Positions 38,186 through 47,696 are shown, counted from the stretch's first letter. The stretch: 64,000 nucleotides of DNA from Sphingobium sp. V4 (GCF_029590555.1 NZ_CP081001.1:248001-312000); one strand, 5' to 3'. Numbers and translations: made by a program. The notes: generated by a model from the letters alone, not told the origin.

Positions 38186-38274
38186 TGACATATCTGCGGG
38201 ACAAGTTGCTTCCATAAGCGTTGTCAAGGATGGCTCCACGGGCCGTCCGGGATGACCTTCAAAGGAAGACCGAC

Positions 38275-38949
38275 ATGCTCCGCACATTCTTCACCACCGT
38301 CGCCGCCGGCTCGCTGTTCGTCGGCGGTTTGGCTGCAACCCACCTCGCCTTTGCTCAGCCCGGCGCCGACAATGGCCCCCATGCCGGTCATGGCCCGCGA
38401 GGTGGCATGATGACGATGGCCGACACCAACAAGGACGGCAAGATCAGCAAGACGGAACTGACCACCGGGCTGGAGGCTCGCTTCGCGAAGATGGACGTCG
38501 ACAAGGATGGCCAGCTGACCCAGAAGGACCGCGACGCGATGCGCCAGCAGCGTTTGGATACCCGCTTTGCCGCGCTCGACGCGGACAAGAACGGTCAGAT
38601 CAGCAAGAGCGAATTCGCCGCCATGCATGAAGCGCGCGCCGAAAAGCGTGCGGAACGGCGTGCCGATGCGGGCGAGCCCGACGGCCGGGGCTGGGGCGGG
38701 GGCCATCATCGCGGTCCAGGCCGGGGCATGATGCACCGGGGGCCGGGCGGTCCGGGCGGCATGGGCGACGCGAACAAGGATGGCACGATCACCAAGGCCG
38801 AGTTCATGGCCGGCGCCGTGACAATGTTCGACAAGGCTGACGGCAACAAGGACGGCTTTGTGACCGCCGATGAGATGAAGGCTGCGCGCCAGGCGATGCG
38901 TGGCCAGTGGCAGGACCGCATGGCGCCGACCCCGCCCGCGCAGAAATAG
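38275..38949 (+). CDS. Exported EF-hand calcium-binding protein
   Basis: A 224-residue protein. The ATG at 38275, with AAAGGAAG upstream, starts a signal peptide (MLRTFFTTVAAGSLFVGGLAATHLAFAQ). Five EF-hand loops are visible: DTNKDGKISKTE, DVDKDGQLTQKD, DADKNGQISKSE, DANKDGTITKAE and DGNKDGFVTADE. A His/Gly/Met-rich linker lies between the third and fourth. It is probably a periplasmic Ca2+ binder. The gene is followed after 145 bp by a two-component pair, which may respond to the same signal. Confidence 0.9.
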   Translation: MLRTFFTTVAAGSLFVGGLAATHLAFAQPGADNGPHAGHGPRGGMMTMADTNKDGKISKTELTTGLEARFAKMDVDKDGQLTQKDRDAMRQQRLDTRFAALDADKNGQISKSEFAAMHEARAEKRAERRADAGEPDGRGWGGGHHRGPGRGMMHRGPGGPGGMGDANKDGTITKAEFMAGAVTMFDKADGNKDGFVTADEMKAARQAMRGQWQDRMAPTPPAQK

Positions 38950-39094
38950 GATGTCGTAATGGCGGCTCCCCGGCGCGGGGTGTTCCTCTCCACCTGGCCC
39001 CGACCGACAGCCGCCCGACGGGAAGGGCGAAGGCTTACCCCCCCCCCATGCCTTCGCCCTTCCAACCATTTGAAAGCCATGACAGACAGCCAAG

Positions 39095-39814
39095 ATGAGC
39101 GACCGTCCCCATCTCCTGCTCGTCGATGACGAGCGTTCGATCCGCGAACCGCTGGCGCAATATCTGTCGCGCAACGGCTTTCGCGTCACCGCCGTCGAAA
39201 ATGCGGCTGAAGCCCGGCTGCGGCTGAGCGCGAACGCGATCGACCTCGTCATTCTCGACATCATGATGCCCGGCGAGGATGGCCTGTCACTCTGCCGTCA
39301 TATCCGGGAGACGAGCGAAATACCGGTGATCCTGCTGACCGCCCGGTCTGAAGAGACCGACCGCATCGTCGGGCTGGAAATGGGCGCCGACGACTATGTG
39401 CTCAAGCCCTTTTCGCCGCGTGAACTGGTCGCTCGCATCAAGGTGATTTTCCGCCGCGTCGCCACCGGCGGCCAGCGCGTCACAGCGCCAGACGGAGCCA
39501 GCTACGCCTTTGCCGGCTGGTTGCTCAAGGCGCAGGAACGGACCCTGGTCGACAGCGAGGGCGTGTCGCTGCCGCTTTCGACCGCCGAATATAATCTGAT
39601 GCTCGCTTTCGCCACTCGGCCCAACCAGGTGCTGAGCCGTGACCAGTTGCTCGACATCACCCAGGGGCGCGAGGCTAATGCCTTTGACCGGGCGATCGAC
39701 AACCAGATCAGCCGACTGCGCAAGAAGATCGAGCCGGACCCCAAGAATCCGACCCTGATCAAGACCGTCTGGGGTGGTGGCTACACTCTGTCCGCCGAAG
39801 TGCGCAAACTGTGA
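39095..39814 (+). CDS. OmpR-family response regulator
   Basis: A 239-residue DNA-binding regulator. The receiver domain has the acidic pocket (LLVDDE), phosphoacceptor Asp55 (LVILDIMMPGEDG), Thr in LLTAR and Lys in LKPFS. The C-terminal winged helix (LPLSTAEYNLMLAFATRPNQVLSRDQLLDIT... RKKIEPDPKNPTLIKTVWGGGYTL) is the OmpR/PhoB type. Its last 4 bases overlap the sensor kinase gene, so the two form a coupled pair. Confidence 0.95.
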   Translation: MSDRPHLLLVDDERSIREPLAQYLSRNGFRVTAVENAAEARLRLSANAIDLVILDIMMPGEDGLSLCRHIRETSEIPVILLTARSEETDRIVGLEMGADDYVLKPFSPRELVARIKVIFRRVATGGQRVTAPDGASYAFAGWLLKAQERTLVDSEGVSLPLSTAEYNLMLAFATRPNQVLSRDQLLDITQGREANAFDRAIDNQISRLRKKIEPDPKNPTLIKTVWGGGYTLSAEVRKL

Positions 39815-41178
39815 GCCGTCTTCGCTTCTGGCCGCAGAGCCTGGTCGGCCAGATCATCGCTCTGGTCGCGATCGCTCTGTTCGTGGCGCAGGCGATCAAT
39901 TTCGGCTTGCTGCTGCGCGAACGGCAGCGGTTGGAACTCACCGGCCAGACCGCGCCGGCGGTCTACCGCGTCGTCGATGCGCTCGACAGTCGGCCGGAAC
40001 GGCGCGTGGAACGGGAAGGCGCCCGGCAACGCGGCCGTATGCGCGCACGCTTCGTCACCGGTGCGCCGCGACTGACCGGCGATCCGCGCCCCGATGTGGA
40101 GCGGCGCGCGACCGTGATGTTCGAGGATATCGGCCTGCGTATCCTTGCCGTTCGTGCGGTCCAGAATAGCGAAATCATACCGGTCCGGCGCTGGGAACGC
40201 ATCCGGATGCGCGCCAATGGAGATGGCCCGCATGATCATAACGTTGGCCTGCTGACTCTGGCGGCCGAATATGAACCGGGCAAATGGGTCGTGGCGCAGG
40301 CGCGCAGCGGCGCTGATCGGCCGGCGCGCTTTGGCGGCTGGCTGGTTGGCCAGACGCTGATCCTCTATGTCATCGTGCTGCTGCCTTTGCTGTGGATCGG
40401 TAGCCGCCTGGCGCGGCCGCTCAAGCAACTCACGCGCTCCGCCCAGCAATTCGCCCGCACCGGCGCGGCCGATCCGGTGGACGAGCGCGGCCCCGGTGAC
40501 GTGCGCGACCTCACCCTGGCATTCAACGCGATGCGCGCGCGCATCATCGCGATGTTCGACGAGAAGGACCGGATGCTGGGTGCGATCGGCCATGACCTGC
40601 GCACACCGCTTGCTTCTCTGCGCGTCCGCGCTGAATCGGTCGAGGATGACGGCGAACGGGCGCGGATGTCCGAAACGATCGACGAGATGAACCGGATGCT
40701 GGAGGACATTCTCTCGCTCGCCCGCGCCGGGCGCAGCACGGAGGCGGCGCAGAAGGTGGACCTGGCCGCGCTGGCTGATGCGGTGGTGGAGGACTTCATC
40801 GAGCTGGGCTCGCCGGTCGACCTGGTCGAGGGCGAACGCGCGGTCGCTTTCGTCCGGCCGCAGCAGATCCGCCGCGCGCTGCGCAACCTGATCGAGAATG
40901 CCGTCGTCTATGGCGACCGCGCCCATGTGTCGGTGCTACACGAAGGGGGCATGATCCGCATCGCCGTGGCCGACGAGGGGCCGGGCATCGCCCAGGATCG
41001 CATGGCCGAGATGCTGGAGCCTTTCACCCGCCTGGAAGGATCACGCAACCGCGAGACCGGCGGCGCTGGCCTCGGCCTTGCCCTGGTCCGCGCGATCATG
41101 GCCGAACATCAGGGCGAACTGCGCCTTGCGAACCGGCCGCGGGGCGGACTGGAAGCCAGCCTGGTTTTACCGGCTTGA
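39811..41178 (+). CDS. Membrane sensor histidine kinase
   Basis: A 455-residue kinase starting with GTG at 39811 inside the regulator stop (GTGA overlap). Two transmembrane helices (about 12-33 and 175-195) enclose an Arg-rich periplasmic loop. HAMP follows (RLARPLKQLTRSAQQFART), then the H box with His261 (AIGHDLRTPLASLRVRAES), N box (RRALRNLIENAVVYGD), G1 (DEGPGI) and G2 (GGAGLGLALV). It is EnvZ-like and phosphorylates the adjacent regulator. The stimulus is unknown. Confidence 0.95.
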   Translation: MSRLRFWPQSLVGQIIALVAIALFVAQAINFGLLLRERQRLELTGQTAPAVYRVVDALDSRPERRVEREGARQRGRMRARFVTGAPRLTGDPRPDVERRATVMFEDIGLRILAVRAVQNSEIIPVRRWERIRMRANGDGPHDHNVGLLTLAAEYEPGKWVVAQARSGADRPARFGGWLVGQTLILYVIVLLPLLWIGSRLARPLKQLTRSAQQFARTGAADPVDERGPGDVRDLTLAFNAMRARIIAMFDEKDRMLGAIGHDLRTPLASLRVRAESVEDDGERARMSETIDEMNRMLEDILSLARAGRSTEAAQKVDLAALADAVVEDFIELGSPVDLVEGERAVAFVRPQQIRRALRNLIENAVVYGDRAHVSVLHEGGMIRIAVADEGPGIAQDRMAEMLEPFTRLEGSRNRETGGAGLGLALVRAIMAEHQGELRLANRPRGGLEASLVLPA

Positions 41179-41209
41179 GCCCGAGAGGCAACGGGACGGT
41201 GGCGTCGGC

Positions 41210-41734
41210 CTAGCCGTCCTCGGCCAGATCCTCTCCCGGCGCGGCGTCCACCCAACGGCGCGCCAGCGCATAGGCATGGCCCGCCCGCAGGAAGGCGGCG
41301 ATCGCCTTTTCCCTTTGCCTGGGATCGAGCGGCTGCGGGGCGTAGGGGCCGAGGCGCTTGCGGCGAGCGAAATGGTCGGCGGCGGACCAGGCATCCGATG
41401 CCATCTGCGTATGCGCCCGCTGTCGGTCGTCCTCCGCTATGCCCGCAGCCCGCAGCGCCTCATCGACGCGTCGAGCGCCATAGCCGCGTCGGGCGAGCGC
41501 CGCGCTCTTCATCAGCGCATATCCGGCGTCATCGATATAACCCAGCTCGACGAAACGGTCGGCGAGCGCGTCCGGGTCGGCAGGGCGCTCTCCGTCCCAG
41601 CCGCGTTCGCGCAGCTTCCGGTTGAGATAGGCAAGCAGCTTGCCCCGGCTCGTCGCGAAGCGCGCGACATGGCGCAACGCCATGTCGCGCAGGGCGGACT
41701 CATCAAGCGGCGGAGGGAGGCGTTTGCCGGTCAT
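41210..41734 (-). CDS. recX: RecX family protein (possible RecA regulator)
   Basis: A 174-residue basic helical protein from the ATG at 41734. The segments LRDMALRHVARFATSRGKLLAYLNRKLRERGW, LADRFVELGYIDDAGYALMKSAALARRGYGARRVDEALRAAGI and REKAIAAFLRAGHAYALARRWVD follow the three-helix repeats of RecX. RecX modulates RecA filaments. recA is not adjacent, which is common in Alphaproteobacteria. Convergent with the kinase gene. Confidence 0.85.
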   Translation of the reverse strand: MTGKRLPPPLDESALRDMALRHVARFATSRGKLLAYLNRKLRERGWDGERPADPDALADRFVELGYIDDAGYALMKSAALARRGYGARRVDEALRAAGIAEDDRQRAHTQMASDAWSAADHFARRKRLGPYAPQPLDPRQREKAIAAFLRAGHAYALARRWVDAAPGEDLAEDG

Positions 41735-41902
41735 GCCGTGCCTCAATGCCCGATACGCCATGTTTATGCCACAGTCGGGCCGGAATTTTACCGCGCCTTG
41801 TCGGCTAATAAGCGACGCTGGAATGGAATAGGCGGTGCAACTGGCGGTCAAAGCTGCTAGCGGCCGCGCTTTCACGATTTTTAAGACATTGGGTCAACCA
41901 AT

Positions 41903-43642
41903 ATGACGGGTTCGCAAGAGATGATGGCACCGACGCCGACCACCGATGATCTGCCGCGCCGCTTCTCCGATTTCGAGACGCTGGGCGAGGCGCTGGACTA
42001 TGCGGCGCAGGGGCGGCGTGGCCTCAATTTCCACGACGCGCGTGGTAACCTGGCGCGCCCCTACCCGTTCAGCGAGCTGCGCGCCGACGCCATCGCCTGC
42101 GCTCACCGCCTGATCGCCCACGGCGTCAAGCCGCAGGACCGGGTCGCTCTGGTCGCGGAAACCGGCGCCGACTTCGCGCAGCTCTTCTTCGGCATCGTCT
42201 ATGCGGGCGCTTGGCCGGTGCCGCTGCCCCTGCCCACTAGCTTCGGTGGCAAGGAAAGCTATATCGACCAGCTCAACGTCCAATTGTCGAGCTGCGACCC
42301 GATGCTGTTCCTGTTCCCCAAGGAATTGGAGGATATGGCGGGTGAATCCGGCCGCCAGAAGAATGTCGAAAGCATCGCGTTCGAGGATTTTATCGCGCGA
42401 GAAGCCGTGCCCTGCGCCTTGCCGCAAGCCAGGGGCGAGGAAATCGCCTATCTGCAATATTCGAGCGGCTCGACCCGCTTCCCCCATGGCGTCGCGGTGA
42501 CGCATCATGCGCTGCTCAGCAACCTGTCGGCGCACAGCCATGGCATGGAAGTGCAGGACAGCGACCGCTGCATCAGCTGGTTGCCCTGGTATCATGACAT
42601 GGGGCTGGTCGGCTGCTTCCTGTCGGTCGTCGCCAACCAGGTATCGACCGACTACATGAAGACCGAGGATTTTGCGCGCCGTCCGCTCGCCTGGCTGGAC
42701 CTCATCAGCCGCAATGAAGGCACCTCGATCAGCTACTCGCCAACCTTTGGTTATGACATCTGCGCCCGCCGCATGTCCAGCCAGACCAAGGCGCAGGACC
42801 GTTTCGACCTGTCGCGCTGGCGGCTGGCCGGCAATGGCGCCGACATGATCCGCCCTGACGTGATGCAGAGCTTCGTCGATGCCTTTGCCGATGCGGGTTT
42901 CAGTCCCAAGGCATTCCTGCCGAGCTATGGCCTGGCCGAAGCGACGCTGGCCGTCACCATCATGCCGCCGGGCGAGGGCATCATCGTCGAACTGGTTGAG
43001 GAAACCGACCTGTCGGGTGGTGATGCACCCGAAGGCCGGCCGCAGCGTTTCCGATCCATCGTCAACTGCGGCAAGCCCGCAAAGGACATGGTCGTGGAAA
43101 TCCGCGACGAGGACGGCGCGCCATTGAACGAACGGCAGATCGGCAAAGTGTGGACCACCGGCCCGTCGCTGATGGTCGGCTATTTCCGTGACGAGGCCGC
43201 GACCAAGGCTTGTATGGCCGACGGTTGGCTCGACACAGGAGATATGGGTTATCTCAGCGATGGCTATCTCTACATAGTCGGCCGCGCCAAGGACATGATC
43301 ATCATCAACGGCAAAAATCACTGGCCGCAGGATATCGAATGGGCGGTGGAGCAATTGCCCGGTTTCAAGCAGGGCGACATCGCCGCCTTCGCCATCACCA
43401 CGCCGGGTGGCGAGGAAGCGCCGGCCGTGCTCGTCCATTGCCGCACGTCGGACAATGAGGAACGCTCACGCCTGCGGGACCAGATCCGCGAGCGAGTGCG
43501 CGCCATTACCGGCATGAACTGCGTAGTGGAACTGGTGCCGCCGCGCACCCTGCCGCGCACCAGCTCGGGCAAGCTCAGCCGGTCGAAGGCGCGCAACCTC
43601 TATCTGACCGGTGAAATCCGCCCCTACGACATCGCGGCCTGA
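41903..43642 (+). CDS. Fatty acyl-AMP ligase (FAAL type)
   Basis: A 579-residue adenylate-forming enzyme. The ATP motif is YLQYSSGSTRFPHGVAVTH, with ISWLPWYHDMGLVG, ISYSPTFGYDICARR, SYGLAEATLAVT, GWLDTGDMGYLSDGYLYIVGRAKDMIIINGKNHWPQDIE and the C-terminal Lys in SSGKLSRSKAR. The FAAL-typical substrate region (HDMGLVGCFL, PTFGYD) points to acyl-AMP formation for transfer to a carrier protein. In sphingomonads it could supply sphingolipid or lipopeptide synthesis, but no acyl-carrier or PKS gene is adjacent. The start is uncertain; no clear ribosome site. Confidence 0.88.
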   Translation: MTGSQEMMAPTPTTDDLPRRFSDFETLGEALDYAAQGRRGLNFHDARGNLARPYPFSELRADAIACAHRLIAHGVKPQDRVALVAETGADFAQLFFGIVYAGAWPVPLPLPTSFGGKESYIDQLNVQLSSCDPMLFLFPKELEDMAGESGRQKNVESIAFEDFIAREAVPCALPQARGEEIAYLQYSSGSTRFPHGVAVTHHALLSNLSAHSHGMEVQDSDRCISWLPWYHDMGLVGCFLSVVANQVSTDYMKTEDFARRPLAWLDLISRNEGTSISYSPTFGYDICARRMSSQTKAQDRFDLSRWRLAGNGADMIRPDVMQSFVDAFADAGFSPKAFLPSYGLAEATLAVTIMPPGEGIIVELVEETDLSGGDAPEGRPQRFRSIVNCGKPAKDMVVEIRDEDGAPLNERQIGKVWTTGPSLMVGYFRDEAATKACMADGWLDTGDMGYLSDGYLYIVGRAKDMIIINGKNHWPQDIEWAVEQLPGFKQGDIAAFAITTPGGEEAPAVLVHCRTSDNEERSRLRDQIRERVRAITGMNCVVELVPPRTLPRTSSGKLSRSKARNLYLTGEIRPYDIAA

Positions 43643-43758
43643 CGGGCGATCATTCCCGCTCGCAAGGTTACTGATTGCTAACCCCTGCCTGCTATCGCCG
43701 GGTTGTGGGCATTCAGCAGCGAAACAATGTCGAACCGGAGCGTCAGGAGCGTGCGTCG

Positions 43759-46053
43759 ATGCGCGCCCTGATGGGCCTGCGTGCGCTTGACGGTGAGGCT
43801 GCGGGGCGGATATTGGAGGCGCAGCTGCACGCTGCCGATCGCATGGCGATCCTGCGCCATGGCATGAATCTGTGCGGCATGTTGTTCGTCTGGCAGGTTT
43901 TCTCCCATTGTTGCTCGGCCCTGCGGCTGGGACTGTGGAGCGGGGGGCTGATCGCCGCCACGGTGATCATGATGCTGCTGGATGATCGGCGCCGCCGGGC
44001 TAGCGTGGATGCAGCGGGTCTGCGGTGGCATGGACTTGGCGCTTGGCTGCACGGGCTCTCTTGGACGGCCACCATGCCCGCCTTGTCTCATATGGGCGCG
44101 ACCGAGGAACTGGTGGCGCTTTGGACCCTGGTCAGCTGCGTCATGGTGTGTGGCGCGATCAGCTATGCGGCGACGCCGTTGGCAGCCAGCGCTTTCCTGC
44201 TCACCTGCATCCTCGGCTTGTTCGCCATGTTCGACGATAACGGTCAACTCCCGCTGCGCGCGCTTTCGACCAGCTATGCGCTGCTGTTGCTGGCGGGCTG
44301 CTGCATCTATGCTCGCACCTTCGCGCGCCAGCACAGCACGACGGCGCAGCTGGAGGAAAAGAGCGAGGTCGTGAGCCTGCTGCTGCGCGAATATGAGGGA
44401 GGCGGTTCGGACTGGTTGTGGCAGACCGATCCGCTGCGCCGGATCAGCGGAGTTTCCAGGCGTTTCGCCGACATGCTGGGCCGGACGCCCGAGCAGTTGG
44501 AGGGTATGCCGCTCGTCCAGGCGCTCGCTGGCAGCAGCTGGGAGAGCGGGCGATTCGCCGCTGGCCTGCACAGTCTGGCCGACCATCTCAAGCATCGCGA
44601 AAGTTTCAGCAACCTGGTGCTGCCGGTCGAGGTTCAGGGCGCCGTTCGCTGGTGGGAATTGTCGGCGTCACCGCGTCATGACGAAGCCGGCGCCTTTCTG
44701 GGGTTCCGGGGTGTCGGATCGGATGTCACGATCCAGCGCGAATCGGCCGACAAAATCGCGCAGCTTGCGCGTTTCGATCCGCTGACCGGCTTGCCCAACC
44801 GGGCGCATCTGCGGGAGGCGCTCGATCAGGCGATGGCCGGGGAGCAGGGCCGTGCGCCGGGTTGCGCCTTCCTGATGATCGACCTCGATCGGTTCAAGGC
44901 GATCAACGATACGCTGGGCCACCAGACGGGTGACCGGTTGCTGAGCCAGGTGGCGCAGCGTCTGCATCAGGTCTGTTCCGGGCGGGGGTTCTGCGGGCGG
45001 ATCGGCGGCGACGAGTTCGCCGTGGTCATCCCGCACGCCGACAGCCATGGCATCGCCAGATTGTCCAGCGCGATCATCGGAGCGCTGTCGGCACCCTATC
45101 AGGTCGATCGGCATGTGCTGCATGTCGGGGCCTCGGTCGGGTCGGCCCAGGCGCCCACCGACGGTACCGAATCCGATGCACTGATCCGCAGCGCCGACCT
45201 GGCCCTCTATCGCGCCAAGGGAGAGGGCGGCGGCATCCATTGCGCCTATGAGCCGCAGCTTCACGCCGAGGCTGAGGAACGGCGCCAGCTCGAACTGGCG
45301 TTGCGCGATGCATTGGAAAAGGATCAGTTGCACGTCCTCTATCAGCCGGTGGTGGATGCAGCCGAGGGCCGGGTGGTGGGCTTCGAGGCGCTGGTGCGCT
45401 GGACCCACCCGGAACTGGGGCCGGTGTCCCCTGTCAAGTTCGTTCCCGTCGCGGAGGAGGCCCGGCTGATCGGTCCGATCGGCGAATGGGTGTTGCGCAC
45501 CGCTTGCCACCAGGCCACGACTTGGCCCGAGGATGTACGCATCGCCGTCAACGTCTCCGCCGAGCAGCTGACGCATCCCAGCTTCGTCGCGGCGGTGATG
45601 TCGGCCCTGGCGCAGAGCGGGCTCGACGCGCGGCGGCTGGAACTCGAAGTCACCGAGAGCGTCTTCATGAACGATGATGCCGGCGCACTGCGCGTACTCG
45701 ACCAGTTGCTGGGCCTTGGCATCCAGCTGTCGCTCGATGATTTCGGCACCGGCTATTCCTCGCTCGGTTACCTCAGCCGCACCCGGTTCGATACCATCAA
45801 GATTGATCGCAGCTTCGTTGTCGGCGCGTCGAAGAATGTCGCCGAGAGCCTGGCGATCATCCGCGCCGTCGTGACGCTGGCGGATAGTCTGGGCATGGCG
45901 ACCACGGCCGAGGGTGTGGAAACGGAGGCCGAACTGGAAATGGTCCGCGCCCTCGGGTGCAGGAAGGTTCAGGGCTATTATTTCGGACGCCCGATGCCGG
46001 CCGCCGATGCCGCGCGGTTGTTTCCCAAGCCCTTGCAGCAAGCGATCGCCTGA
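43759..46053 (+). CDS. Membrane PAS-GGDEF-EAL protein
   Basis: A 764-residue protein from the ATG at 43759, with AGGAG 9 bases upstream. Four to six N-terminal transmembrane helices (MASE-like, residues about 35-190) precede a PAS region (SDWLWQTDPLRRISGVSRRFADMLGRTPEQL), GGDEF with intact RIGGDEF and EAL (FEALVRWTHPE, NVSAEQL, ELEVTES, LDDFGTGYSS, IKIDRSFV, EGVETEAE). Both catalytic sites look complete, so it may make and hydrolyse c-di-GMP. It follows the ligase gene by 116 bp. It is a clearly distinct second GGDEF-EAL protein. Confidence 0.9.
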   Translation: MRALMGLRALDGEAAGRILEAQLHAADRMAILRHGMNLCGMLFVWQVFSHCCSALRLGLWSGGLIAATVIMMLLDDRRRRASVDAAGLRWHGLGAWLHGLSWTATMPALSHMGATEELVALWTLVSCVMVCGAISYAATPLAASAFLLTCILGLFAMFDDNGQLPLRALSTSYALLLLAGCCIYARTFARQHSTTAQLEEKSEVVSLLLREYEGGGSDWLWQTDPLRRISGVSRRFADMLGRTPEQLEGMPLVQALAGSSWESGRFAAGLHSLADHLKHRESFSNLVLPVEVQGAVRWWELSASPRHDEAGAFLGFRGVGSDVTIQRESADKIAQLARFDPLTGLPNRAHLREALDQAMAGEQGRAPGCAFLMIDLDRFKAINDTLGHQTGDRLLSQVAQRLHQVCSGRGFCGRIGGDEFAVVIPHADSHGIARLSSAIIGALSAPYQVDRHVLHVGASVGSAQAPTDGTESDALIRSADLALYRAKGEGGGIHCAYEPQLHAEAEERRQLELALRDALEKDQLHVLYQPVVDAAEGRVVGFEALVRWTHPELGPVSPVKFVPVAEEARLIGPIGEWVLRTACHQATTWPEDVRIAVNVSAEQLTHPSFVAAVMSALAQSGLDARRLELEVTESVFMNDDAGALRVLDQLLGLGIQLSLDDFGTGYSSLGYLSRTRFDTIKIDRSFVVGASKNVAESLAIIRAVVTLADSLGMATTAEGVETEAELEMVRALGCRKVQGYYFGRPMPAADAARLFPKPLQQAIA

Positions 46054-46061
46054 ACGACGGG

Positions 46062-46811
46062 CTATCTGGCCTGAAGCTGACGCTCCACGAGCGTCCACAA
46101 CGACGCGAAGGCCTGCGCTGGCGGTGAGGTGGGAGCGAAGGCACCCAGCGGCTTGCGGCGCACTGTCATCTGCTCGATCGTGCTTGCCATCGGAATGGCG
46201 TGCCAGCCGGACTGGCTTTCCAGAGCCGCGCGGTGCAGGCCGCGGCGACGATCGACCATCGAATAGACCGGCAGGATCGGAGCATGGCTGCCGCCGCGCT
46301 GGACCAGATAGCGGGCGACCTCGCCCATTGCCCGCTGCGATAGCGGGGAGGGGATGACAGGGATGACGATCAGGTCGGCGGCGCGCAGCACCTGTTCGCT
46401 GGTTTCGGTCAGCCCCGGCGGGCAATCGAGGATGATGCGGTCATAATCCTTGCCCAGGCTCTCGATCAGCTTCGCCAGCCGCTTCTTCTTGTCCATCTCG
46501 CGAAAGAGGTGATCTAGGCCGCGGAGCGATGTGTCGGCGGCGATCAGGTCCAGCCCCGGCACGGTCGAAGGCTGGATCAGCTTCCTGACCTCCACATCCT
46601 TGCTGAAGATCGCCTGCGCGGCGTCGCGGCTGGTCATGTCGGTGGAGATGAGCCAACTCGCCGCCGCCTGGGGGTCCAGATCCCATAGCAGCGTGCGCCG
46701 CTTCGAGATGCTGGCCGATGCCCAGGCCAGGTTGATCGCGAAGGTGGTTTTGCCCACGCCGCCTTTGAGGCTGTAGACGGCGATGGTCGCCAATGCCGGT
46801 TCCTTTGCCAT
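46062..46811 (-). CDS. ParA/MinD-type chromosome- or cell-positioning ATPase
   Basis: A 249-residue deviant Walker P-loop ATPase. The motif SLKGGVGKTTFAINLAW has the ParA-type KGGVGKT loop. LLWDLDPQAAASWLI, RIILDCPPGLTETSEQVLRAADLIVIPVIPSPLSQRAM and the C-terminal helix fit ParA/Soj. No parB-like partner or replicon gene lies nearby, so it is an orphan ParA, possibly for protein or polar positioning. Convergent with the GGDEF-EAL gene. The weak ribosome site makes the start at 46811 provisional. Confidence 0.85.
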   Translation of the reverse strand: MAKEPALATIAVYSLKGGVGKTTFAINLAWASASISKRRTLLWDLDPQAAASWLISTDMTSRDAAQAIFSKDVEVRKLIQPSTVPGLDLIAADTSLRGLDHLFREMDKKKRLAKLIESLGKDYDRIILDCPPGLTETSEQVLRAADLIVIPVIPSPLSQRAMGEVARYLVQRGGSHAPILPVYSMVDRRRGLHRAALESQSGWHAIPMASTIEQMTVRRKPLGAFAPTSPPAQAFASLWTLVERQLQAR

Positions 46812-46889
46812 GAACGGGGAGGCTAGTTCGTCCTCGCGCCAAAGCAAGCGCTCAAATCATTGCTTTGTTACGCGGTGGTGACGGTTGGT

Positions 46890-47351
46890 TCAGGCATAGG
46901 CGATCAGTCGTCCGAGCGCCGCCACTGTCAACCACAGTAGAAGCGAAAGGAGCGCCACGACGCGAAGCAGGAGATGGGGTGTCGTCTCGCCGCGCCACAG
47001 CAGTCGGAAGACAAGGACATTGGCCAGCGCGATGGCGATCAGCAGCAGCTTTGCCTGAAATCGTGGCGATCGGACCAGCGCTCCGGCATCGGCGACGAAC
47101 AGCAGCGTACCGCTCCCGGCGAGCAGCAGCAGACCCAGGATCGCAAACGGAGTGAGCGCGCGGCAGAGCGGGACGAGCGGCAGGGTGCGAAAGCAGCCGG
47201 CGAGCCGCAGGTCGAGAAGACCGATGCCACCCACCAGCAGGATCAGGCCCAGCAGGTGGACGATATTGGCAAGCGGATAGACCCAGGCCGATTCGCGCGC
47301 CATCATTCCCAGCGGGCTGGTCTCCAATGCTGCGGCAAGCTCCGCGATCAA
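46890..47351 (-). CDS. Four-helix membrane protein (DUF6644-like)
   Basis: A 153-residue hydrophobic protein with about four transmembrane helices (HLLGLILLVGGIGLLDLRLAG; ALTPFAILGLLLLAGSGTLLFV; AKLLLIAIALANVLVFRLLW; VVALLSLLLWLTVAALGRL). It starts with TTG at 47351 immediately after the upstream TGA (TGATTG), the start that keeps the family-like N-terminus MIAELAAALETSPLG; an ATG at 47306 is the alternative. Likely cotranscribed with the DUF6152 gene. Function unknown. Confidence 0.75.
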   Translation of the reverse strand: MIAELAAALETSPLGMMARESAWVYPLANIVHLLGLILLVGGIGLLDLRLAGCFRTLPLVPLCRALTPFAILGLLLLAGSGTLLFVADAGALVRSPRFQAKLLLIAIALANVLVFRLLWRGETTPHLLLRVVALLSLLLWLTVAALGRLIAYA

Positions 47352-47696
47352 TCAGCGCAACTCGACGGTCTTGCCATGCGCGGTGATGCGTTCGATGCGC
47401 ATTTCCGCCGCGCCGTCGCGACGGGGATAGCCTTCCAGCGTTACCGGCTTGCCGTCGGATAGCATGTCCTTGCTCAGTCCGCGCTGCTCCATCCGGGCAA
47501 CCGGGGCGAGCACGACGTCCCAAGTCCGTTTCTGCCAGGTCAGCTTCGCGCTCCCGTGCGGATTGCCCCAGCGGACATCGGTGAGCGGCGCGGTGATCTT
47601 CATCGTCTTCGATGCGTCGTAGCTGCTCCAGCCATGATGGGCGATGGCGGTGGCTGGAACGGACAGGAGGAAGGCGGCGACCCATAAGCGGTTCAT
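47352..47696 (-). CDS. Exported DUF6152-like protein
   Basis: A 114-residue protein from the ATG at 47696. A signal peptide (MNRLWVAAFLLSVPATAIAHHGWSSYD) is followed by a small beta-rich domain (KITAPLTDVRWGNPHGSAKLTWQKRTWDVVLAPVARMEQRGLS, VTLEGYPRRDGAAEMRIERIT). HHGWSSYD at the mature N-terminus is the signature of DUF6152 proteins, often next to copper or redox genes. Its stop abuts the start of the membrane-protein gene, so the two are coupled. Confidence 0.8.
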   Translation of the reverse strand: MNRLWVAAFLLSVPATAIAHHGWSSYDASKTMKITAPLTDVRWGNPHGSAKLTWQKRTWDVVLAPVARMEQRGLSKDMLSDGKPVTLEGYPRRDGAAEMRIERITAHGKTVELR

